DNA from: Diphasiastrum complanatum | Lineage: Eukaryota; Streptophyta; Lycopodiopsida; Lycopodiales; Lycopodiaceae | DNA length: 64,000 nt | NCBI GenBank assembly: GCA_029204225.1 | Contig: CM055097.1 | Location: forward strand, 54,241,592 to 54,305,591 | Direction: 5' to 3' | Shown: one piece after another, positions 57,001 to 64,000 of the stretch | Position numbering within the stretch: position 1 is the stretch's first letter | Layout of the letters: each line of letters begins with the position of its first letter | The notes under the pieces: generated by a model | What the model was told of the DNA's origin: nothing | Database searches by the model: none | Seen by the model: the letters and a program-made list of their open reading frames with translations, nothing else | Made by a program: the position numbers and the translations under genes

Positions 57001-57989
57001 CTTTACTTTTGATCTATGTTGATGACATTATCTTAAGTGGTGGTAACAATCTAGATATAGATGAAATCAAGATGGCACTCAAAAGAGAGTTTGAAATTCA
57101 AGATCTTGGTAAACTTCATTATATCTTAGGAATAGAGATTATTAGAACTTCTAAATCTACATTCATATGTCAAGAAAAGTATGTTAACTCTATTCTAAAA
57201 AGGTTTCATATGGAAGATTGTAAAGTTGTTTCTACTCCTATGGAATCAAATGTAAAGCTAACTACAAGAAGTAATGAAAGATCCTTCAAGGACATTACTC
57301 TCTATAGAAAGCTAATAGGATCTCTTATATGGTTAACCATCACAAGACCTGATCTAAGCTTTGTGGTTGGTAAACTAAGTCAATTTATGCAAGATCCTAG
57401 TGAGGCTCATTGGAAGCTAGGAAAGAGAGTACTTAGATACATCTCGGGATCTAGAGATTTTGGCATCTTGTATGGAGGTACTACACCTAACCTTTGTGGA
57501 TTTTCAGATTCAGATTTTGCAGGTGATCAAATGGATAGGAAGTCAACAAGTGCCTTTGCAATCTATCTTGGAGATGGAGTGGTCTCATGGCTATCAAAGA
57601 AGCAACCAACTATCTCTCTATCTTCCACCGAAGCCGAGTACAAGGCATTAACAACATGCACCAAGGAGATTCTTTGGATCAAGAGGATGTTATTGGATCT
57701 TCACTTGCTGGAACCAGAGAAGACTCCAATCATACTTTGTGATAACCTTTCAGCCCAAAGCTTGGCAAGCAATCCTGTTTTTCATGCAAGGAGCAAGCAC
57801 ATTGAGATTGCTCACCATTTTGTGAGAGATCAAGTCATTGCCAAAGAGGTGGAGCTTCAACATGTCTCTTCAAAGGAGTGTGTGGCTGATATCTTCACCA
57901 AACCATTGGGAAAGGACCTATATTTAATGCATAGATCTAATCTTGGAATGTGCTCAAAGACTATGTTGAAACTAGCATCCAATGTTTAA
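54048..57989 (+). CDS. copia Gag-Pol polyprotein, complete (element H)
   Basis: A single frame of 1313 residues starts MASNGGIMLESSERLSSSNY at 54048. Order: UBN2-type Gag (about 1-240), CCHC knuckle CFYCGIKGHFANEC (about 250), protease WIDSGASSHMT (about 305), pre-integrase VWHKRLGHPNFKSL (about 440), integrase with Asp in LVHSDIHSS, Asp in LRSDNGGEY and Glu in GVAERKNR, RT from GCKWIFKIKTNQ to IYVDDIILSGG, and RNase H with FSDSDFAGDQMDRKS, SSTEAEYKAL, CDNLSAQ and ADIFTKPLGKDL. All catalytic residues are present. The stop is followed within about 10 bases by the polypurine tract. Confidence 0.97.
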   Translation: MASNGGIMLESSERLSSSNYSTWKVRMESLLELNELMDIVAEIEERPLTLQEQQRFDKKTKRALHIIKMNVTNELLKEVGKCQSASEAWNALKKLFESKSTSRVLTLRRQIFSSRQREGESAHAFILRVKSLSDDLACIDENIKDGEIVQVMLNGLLNEHANLVQSFAIQRVLPSVVDLQEILLAEEHRLQSKLDGASLQGGGEEAFFTKGKFKGKGKGKGKWSKGGNFDHDDHSSSSSSTKNNKSKFKCFYCGIKGHFANECYKKKREQGERQGNLTIDEEEHNTCESLVMTSSLLANIDDNDPWWIDSGASSHMTRHKEYFTSLLSYEGEGNIIYTANDGQCDIKGIGTIPISLSTNRKANLENVLYIPSITKNFLSVSQMIDKGLDVEFIGDACLISKCGSLIAQGRRHGKLFKLDACVISNHEGCMAREQLTNQEVWHKRLGHPNFKSLEVMAKKELVLGLPKSLVANNSVCEHCALSKSHRLAYSRSTSRSKEAFQLVHSDIHSSSTTSNGGAKMYATFIDDFSRYTWIYLLKSKDEVFAAFVKFKNEMENQFNTKIKCLRSDNGGEYTSNRFKDFCIAHGIKREMSSPRTPQQNGVAERKNRTLCECAKAMRLHANLAKSFWGEALACANYLCNRWTSASLDGKTPHEVLYGRRPSVKHCRIFGCTCFVNITLDDRTKEDPSSKKGVFVGYSEVSKAYKVYIPSTKKVVISRDVIFHEENVSNVVDVDVDVPTNHHDVQDVLDEDGDATPKQTSRKTQRQRAKPSRLTYDEKGKQVVDNSNFAFLTSFDEPTCVGEAIQKKEWIQAMDHEHQALIKSNTWRLVKLPKDKKAIGCKWIFKIKTNQDGSINKYKARLVAKGYAQEYGIDYDETFAPVAKMVTIRILISLATLYDWDMWQMDVTNAFLNGDLEEDIYMQQPEGYVSHDEPNHVCYLQKSLYGLKQAPRSWYAKLNFFLLSQNFVMSEYDHSLYFRLNENDITLLLIYVDDIILSGGNNLDIDEIKMALKREFEIQDLGKLHYILGIEIIRTSKSTFICQEKYVNSILKRFHMEDCKVVSTPMESNVKLTTRSNERSFKDITLYRKLIGSLIWLTITRPDLSFVVGKLSQFMQDPSEAHWKLGKRVLRYISGSRDFGILYGGTTPNLCGFSDSDFAGDQMDRKSTSAFAIYLGDGVVSWLSKKQPTISLSSTEAEYKALTTCTKEILWIKRMLLDLHLLEPEKTPIILCDNLSAQSLASNPVFHARSKHIEIAHHFVRDQVIAKEVELQHVSSKECVADIFTKPLGKDLYLMHRSNLGMCSKTMLKLASNV

Positions 57990-57996
57990 GAGGGAG
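57986..57996 (+). other. polypurine tract of element H
   Basis: AAGAGGGAG lies directly before the 3' LTR, overlapping the end of the gag-pol stop region. Confidence 0.85.
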
Positions 57997-58651
57997 TGTG
58001 AAAATTGTCAACATTTCCTAGCTAGTTTGAGGCCTAAATTGGCTAAAATTGTAAATAGTTTTGGTTCTGGAGTTTCACACGTGTGAACCAGGCCACAATG
58101 TTTTTATTTACTGTATTTTTTCAGTATGATGAAGTGTCAAACTTCATACCCTTCAAAATGAGACCATTTTGATGTATTTTGGTCATATAAGCCATTTTTA
58201 GCTATTTTTCCTATATAGGGAATATCTAGGGTCAAGTACCTTCTAGAGAGAGGAGAGAGAGTCATCTTCCTCATCCATAAATAGTAGGGAAGTCGTGGAG
58301 AACAGGTTGGAGAAACCTTTTGTATGCTTCATTGAGATCAATAGATCATTGTCATTGTTTCTTCCTCCATTGAGAGCATTGTTGTGTGTATTGTCTTCAA
58401 GCTATTGTGTATGATCTTAGGTGCTTTCCAAAAGTGGTAGGCTGATGTATTATGGACTGTATAATGCTATTTTGGGCCGCACTTGATGTTTATGGAAGTT
58501 TCCATTTGTGATAAATGCTTTTTGATCAAGTTCTTTGCATTCTAGGTAGCATAGAATGTGTTGCCAATTCCTAGCTTATGTAGTTTGGAGTGCAAGCATT
58601 CAAGCCAATGATCTTGGAGTTTAGATCCACTTAGGATCTGTATTTTTCACA
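57997..58651 (+). repeat. 3' LTR of element H
   Basis: It is identical to 52220-52875 except for one T fewer in a homopolymer near 58125. Confidence 0.96.
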
Positions 58652-60218
58652 TAGATCAGGTGCATGAGACTCATGATGACCAGCCAGACACTCTGTGGCA
58701 TAGAAGACTCTGCCACATGAACTCAATGGCACTTTACCAAGCAAGCCATCATGGAGCGATAACAGGGGTCAACATCTTGAATGCAACCAGTTTGACCACC
58801 TATGATGCATGTTTGAAGGGCAAGATGTCATGCACTACATTCATCAAAGACTCCTACAAAACGACCAAGATTCTGGAGTTGGTGCATTTTGACATCTGCG
58901 GACCATTCAATGTAATTTCAGTAGGAGATTCAAAGTATTATATAACTTTCATTGATGACTAAGTAAATTTTCCAGAGTGTATTTTATTCAGAATAAATTT
59001 GAAGCACTTGATAAATTCACAGAATATGTAGATTGGACTGAGAGATGTACAGGCAACAAGGTTAAGCAAATCAGGACTGATCGAGGTGGCGAATACATCT
59101 CAAATCGATTCACTGACTTTTGCAATGATCATGGCATCATTCACAGAAGAATTACAGCCTACACACCACAGCACAATGGTGTTGCTGAGTGAAAGAATAG
59201 GACCCTGATGGAAGCAACCAGATGCATGATGGCCTACTCGAAAGCTCTCAAGGTACTGTGGATTGAAGCAGTAGCTACATCCACATACATCCAGAATCGA
59301 ACAGGCAAGTCTGGTGTTCCTCACACGACACCACACGAGCTATGGTGGGGTAGAAAGCCCAACTTGTCTCAGGTCAGAATCTTTGGATGTGCAGCTTATG
59401 CACATATCCCTGATAAGCTTCAAAAGAAGCTTGATGAGAAAGCCGAGCAGGGATTTCTGGTAGGCTATGACAACAACTCGTCATACTACAGAATCTACAT
59501 GCCAAACATGAGCACTGTGAAAATAGTGAGAGATTTTAGATTTGATGAGAGCAGGACAATGGCCAACGACGATCCTATCAGCTACGCAGTTCTAGAGAGA
59601 CAGTACTATGATCTACCACCAGCGAAGGAGGGAGCAGAGGACGAACACGAAAATGAAGATTTTTGAGTCGTCTCCCATCAAAAGAAGAAAGATTCGAGAG
59701 GCAACCTGCTGTCGCAGTTCTTGTAAACCAAGATGGTTCCAGACCGAGCAGAGCAGACAAGGAAAAAGACATAGCTCTTCTAGGAGGATCTCCTAGAAGG
59801 TCAACAAGACCACGAAGAATGCCAGCAAGATATGTGCCAGGCAGCTCAACTTCCATATCAGTTAGAATTCTGTGGATTCAGTGGTGAATCACAGACTTTC
59901 GAGAAAGCGATTGACAGTCCAAAAAAGGACAGATGGATCCAAGCCATGAACGAAGAGATGGAGTCCATGATTAAGAATCAGGTATGGACATTGGAGCCAT
60001 TACCACATAAGCGCAAGACTATCAAATGTAAATGGATTTTCAAACTCAAGTACAGACCAGATGGGAATGTCACGAAATACAAGGCAAGACTGGTAGAGAA
60101 GGATTTTTCTCAGAGATACGATATTGACTACTCTGAAACCTTTTCTCTTGTTGTCAAACCCCCTATGTCTGTTATTTGCATATGCAGCAGCTTCTCTCTC
60201 AATTGGTCTCAACAGTGA
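58652..60218 (+). pseudogene. copia integrase and RT start, second half of element J
   Basis: The pre-integrase region (LWHRRLCHMNS, CLKGKMS) continues from the frame cut by H. Integrase shows Asp in LVHFDICGPF, a frameshift near 58962, Asp in IRTDRGGEY, and a TGA in VAE-stop-KNR, so Glu is followed by a stop where relatives have Arg. The linker (RIFGCAAYAHIPDK) runs to 59666, where a frameshift occurs. RT begins with WIQAMNEEMESM and KCKWIFKLKYRPDG and breaks off near 60165, before the catalytic motif. RNase H and the 3' LTR are missing. Confidence 0.8.
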
Positions 60219-60900
60219 TCAATTTGCCCATACTTTTTGCTCTGACTAGTGATTAACTGTATACACTTCATTTCATTAGCACGATGAAGCAACTTGAATA
60301 ACTCGGATCAACGATGATGGTCTTGCTAGAAGCAGTGATATCAGTGATGGTTATACACTCTTCTCAAGACTTCACGTCCTCATAAAATCTTATAGTGAAT
60401 CCCTCCAGTGAAGCTACTTCTGAGTGTTGTCTTGTTAGACGACAATAAGTCCTTCCTTTGGCATACTCCAGTTTTCAACAAGGAAGCTTGTACATTGATA
60501 TCTCTTCAAGGTTAACGCAGATTTTTGCTCATCAACAGAGACAGTTTGTGTACATAAACACATTTTGCAGTTTTGGATCTCTATTCTCACAAATAAGGTT
60601 CTAAGTCATGTCAACTTAACTCAAGCTTACACTCCACTCATCGAAAGTGATATTGATCCTAAACATTCCTCTCATTCTTGTCTCTCGGACGTCCTCACTC
60701 CAGTCTTGTAGAGCATACATTCAACAGCCTTCTTCCTAATTTATTTCACAGCTTTTCCCTGGCCAATCGTAGTATTTGCCATCAGTTTCTGGTCTATTCC
60801 GATCCTCTTGGCTAATCTTAGTAGATGCCATTCCTCACCCTTCAGCCAGGTGTGCCAGTGATTTCAAGCTATTTTTTTTACCTTCTTCCGATCTGTGAGC
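60219..60900. other. unassigned sequence
   Basis: I see no gene, repeat boundary or RNA on either strand. Confidence 0.3.
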
Positions 60901-60904
60901 GAGT

Positions 60905-61875
60905 TCCTCAACATTCAGTAAGTGTGTGAGTCACTTCTACCTGTTTTTTCCATCCTACACCCCTGTGCGAATCATTCCTACCTGTTTTTTCTATCCTACA
61001 CCCGTGCGAGTCATTTGTGTCTACCTTTTCCATCTACACCCCTGTGTGAGTCATTCCTACCTGCTTTTTCCATGCTACATTCCTGTGCGAGTCATTCTTT
61101 GACGATTTTTTGGTAAGTTTTACCATATTGATCATTTTTGCAAAAATAAAGTTGACCATACTCACACAAGCTAGTTTTGGGATGCTAAGACCTTGTGTGA
61201 GTTGTCTACCCTTTGTGCGAGTCATTCCAGGGTAATTCCACAACTGTGCGAAATATTTCAAGATATTTTTCATCTTCTTCTGATCTGTACGAGTCATTTC
61301 AAAGTCCTTTTTCACTTTTTTTTGACCTGTGCAAGTCATTTCAAGGCCTTTTTTGCCTTTTTTAGTTCTGTGAGTGAGCACATCTACACTTCAAGGTTTG
61401 TTGTGCGAGTCATTTGAGGTGTGCGAGTCATGTTGTCAATTCTAAGTCATTACCTCTACAATTGTCTATTGTGCGAGTCATTTATGGGGTGTGCGAGTTC
61501 CTCAACATTCAAACAATTGTGCAAGTACCTTAGGTAGGTTGTTCTAGTAGGTGTGATCTTCACTGAAGTCCTGTGTGAGCATCTTGTGTGAGCAGTCCAC
61601 AATATTTTTAGCATGTGCAAGTAATAAGTCCCCTTGTGCGAGTCATTTCTAGTTCTTTCGGGAATTTTTCAACCATGTGCAAGTCATTTTGACTTGTTTT
61701 CTGCATCTTTCCCCTGTGCAAGTCATTTTGCATCGTTCCCCTATGCGAGTCATTTTGACTTGTTTTGCACAAGAATCTACCCTCAGATATTGTTGAGCAC
61801 TGTAGGATATTGTGTAAATTCTATACGAATGGATTTTGGCATGGTCTGATGTCTGTTGTGCGAGTTCATAAACCT
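60905..61875 (+). repeat. degenerate repeats of TGTGCGAGTCATT
   Basis: TGTGCGAGTCATT and close variants (GTGTGAGTCATT, GTGCAAGTCATT) recur more than twenty times at irregular spacing of roughly 20-70 bases. Early units share TCCTACCTGTTTTTTC as well. ORFs on both strands are built from the repeat. It lies upstream of a gypsy gag, so it may be a leader array. Confidence 0.7.
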
Positions 61876-62234
61876 TCCAAGTCATGTGTGCACTCGCCCA
61901 GTTGTTTGGCCTCTCTCAAACATATTCGACCAACCGGCCATCCCAACCGTGTGGCATCTTCACTCCATTCACTCTACATTTTAGCATCAATCCTTGCCAC
62001 TACAATGACAATGGTTATGCATACAGTTGATCTGACGGTTCTCGCCACCCAACCTTGTACATAGCTATCACACCGAAGCAATCCAATATTACTTATTCTA
62101 GCTGAGATAGGCCTTAGACACCTCCAGTAGGAAATGCCTTGGACGTGCACTAGCATGAAGCCATAGAGTAAGCAAAAAAAAGATTGCACCCACGCTCCAT
62201 ACCTCACCATTCTAAAGAGTAGTGACACCCACTT

Positions 62235-63010
62235 AGATCAAGATGCAAGGCCCCCGAAATCCACCATGGGTAGAGAAGAGAATACCCCGGATAGATGCCA
62301 AAGTATGACGGGAAATCAGACCCATTCATATTCCTCCTAGATTTCAACAACACTTGTAAGTTTTATGGCGACAGCTCTGAAACTGAAAAGGTGAGACTAT
62401 TTCCTATGATTCTTCAAGGCGACACCAAGGATTGGTTTTTGAATCTTGAAGGCTCAACACGTCTTGGGAGACCATCACCATAGCACTCATCAAAAGGTTT
62501 AAACCCTCCAAACTGACTCAAAGTCCTTTCATCTAATTGACGCATATCAAGATGCTAAGAAAAGAATCAGTATGCACCTACATCGAGTGCTTCAAGTGTC
62601 TTAAAGCAGAGTGCGTCGATGATAATGTAACTAAGAAAATGGCCATTAAACGGTTTACCCAAGGCCATCAGGAGATAATTGAGACCCGCACACTCAGGTT
62701 GGAAAAAAGCACAACAAGTTTAGATGGAAAAACTAATCTCAAAGTTCCAAAAGGTATTGAAGGATGTCACTGAAAGAACCTTTCCAGTCTGTGAGATGTG
62801 TGGTGCCCTATTTGTTCTCAAAACCACACCACCAATGAGTGTCCACACGTAAGAACATATCTTCCACAAGTGGCACAACCTATGTATCGCCCCTATAGAC
62901 ACTTGGACCTCTGAATTACGCACCAACTTACAATCCAAAGGCAGCATCCACATAGAGGCTAGGACAATACCAATCAAGGCCAATAGCCCAATTTTTCATT
63001 AACCTAGACT
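62235..63010 (+). pseudogene. gypsy gag remnant
   Basis: After GPRNPPWVEKRIP the Retrotrans_gag core reads YDGKSDPFIFLLDFN, LFPMILQGDTKDWFLNL. Frameshifts and stops follow. A second piece at 62537-62773 (CFKCLKAECVDDNVTKKMAI, LRLEKSTTSL) and a knuckle split by a frameshift (CEMC, then QNHTTNEC near 62800-62850) come next. No pol follows. A relative would form the particle shell. Confidence 0.65.
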
Positions 63011-64000
63011 CTCTGGTTCTATGAACCATCCTACACCACTTTTACATTCATAGAAGATACCAATGTGCCTGCTCATCAAGTTGATCCATTTGCACCTTAC
63101 TAAAATCAGTAGTATTAGATTTGTCTCACCTTGTCTAGTCTTACTGATTCTTTTGTCATCCATGGATATATAGTTGCTTCCAATGCAAATAGAGTTACAT
63201 CTTATCTAGCAACCATGTAAGGTCTATCTCAAACACCATCCACAGATAAGACCGAGAATGTACCACCTCAGATCTGTGTCTTCATTACGTCTCTATGACC
63301 AAGCAATTGATATGGAGCCAAGTTTTGAGCTACCACATTAGTTTTGTGTCTAGATGATAACCCATATTTTTTTATCTGAGTGAAAATAATCTAAGACATA
63401 TTTGTCTTATTGCATGCTACGTAAATGTTACACGTTATGACTTTGTTTTTTCTTTTGTAACATTGTAGCTATGGCCTTGTGCCAAGTTTGATACTGAATT
63501 GCAAGAGTTTGGTTTAAGAGTGTCATGCAATTCCTTCTATAGAGTTATTTACTACAGTTTTTCATTTTTTCTCTTATTTCAAGTTTTGTCCTGTCAACTA
63601 TGTCATTTGTTGCTGCCTATTTGTTTGCTCTATTGTCGTATGATTTGGTGTGTTTTCTTTTGCAGCAATAGTATAGGTGATATTTCATCGACAATTCTAT
63701 TCTACTTTTGCAGTTGTAGTATCACACGAATTGTCATTGGGATATATCTCTACATCTTTAGCAATGATTTCAACAACTTTCAATACGAATAAAAAGAGCA
63801 GTCAAGGGACTTCAACAACAAATGCTTAGTATGAAACAAACAGAGCATCTTATCAGATTGCAATCATAATCCAGACAAATATCTGTCTTCCCAACACGAT
63901 GGAATATTCGTGACAACAATCCCACCGCCATCATCAATAAGCAGTTGGTTTTACGTAAGCGATACAATATCCACGCTTTTCCAATTGCCTCACCATGGCC
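63011..64000. other. unassigned sequence at the right edge
   Basis: No supported gene. The ORF at 63499-63792 is hydrophobic and rich in Cys, Phe and Ile, as expected of a T-rich strand, and has no recognisable family. Confidence 0.3.

Larger units (their letters stand above)
52220..58651 (+). mobile_element. Ty1/copia element H, intact, apparently very recent
   Basis: The 6432-bp element has LTRs of 656 and 655 bp that differ, by eye, only in the length of one T run. It has an exact primer-binding site, a polypurine tract and one open gag-pol of 1313 codons. The target duplication TAGAT is perfect (52215-52219 and 58652-58656). It interrupts element J in its pre-integrase region. Everything needed for autonomous transposition seems present. 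Confidence 0.97.

Noticed and set aside
60905-61875. CRISPR-like array
   Set aside because: Spacing is irregular, the repeat is short and degenerate, and the context is a plant genome.
63499-63792. 97-codon hydrophobic ORF as a membrane protein
   Set aside because: Composition fits T-rich random sequence; no family motif, no supporting neighbour, no splice or promoter evidence.

Overview
The window is nuclear DNA from a land plant with a large, repeat-rich genome. The evidence is the density of LTR retrotransposons of both plant superfamilies (Ty1/copia and Ty3/gypsy), copia primer-binding sites matching plant initiator tRNA-Met (TGGTATCAGAGC), a CACTA-type terminus, and a spliced eukaryotic gene with GT-AG introns. 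Nothing here identifies the species. Almost every long reading frame is retroelement gag or pol; there are no bacterial features, rRNA or tRNA genes.

Layout. 1-6920: right part of a decayed Ty3/gypsy element (protease, RT, RNase H, integrase, repeat-rich spacer, coiled-coil extra ORF, 3' LTR). 7112-11588: internally deleted copia element with both LTRs (B). 11589-14050: gypsy integrase remnant and a repeat-rich tail. 14050-15596: gypsy gag on the minus strand with four knuckle-like motifs, joined to the leader and LTR of a minus-strand copia. That LTR is split by copia element D (16218-22308). 22715-29030: intact young copia element G (minus strand), inserted just upstream of a truncated copia gag (29162-29666). 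29667-34430: decayed LTR-like sequence, a Tat/Athila-type primer-binding site, diverged tandem repeats and a solo LTR of the D family. 34440-35731: decayed minus-strand copia whose LTR contains a 750-bp CACTA-like element (35732-36481).

37075-39287: the only host-type gene seen, ten short exons on the minus strand encoding the catalytic part of a Ulp1/C48 (SUMO-protease-like) peptidase, with one in-frame TAG. 39356-45350: copia element F (minus strand), nearly intact, inserted at the 5' side of that gene. 45356-49500: second gypsy coiled-coil region and its 3' LTR. 49895-60218: decayed copia element J, split by the intact, apparently newest element H (52220-58651; LTRs differ by one T). 60219-64000: repeat-rich sequence, a gypsy gag remnant and unassigned sequence.

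The elements are layered. H and G look very recent, F somewhat older, D and B older still, and the gypsy remnants oldest. Two signals cut across families: the palindrome CACACGTGTG in the LTRs of several copia families, and a strong excess of TAG over TAA and TGA among in-frame stops of decayed copies, mostly at positions where glutamine is expected. Percent differences between LTRs are my own counts by eye.
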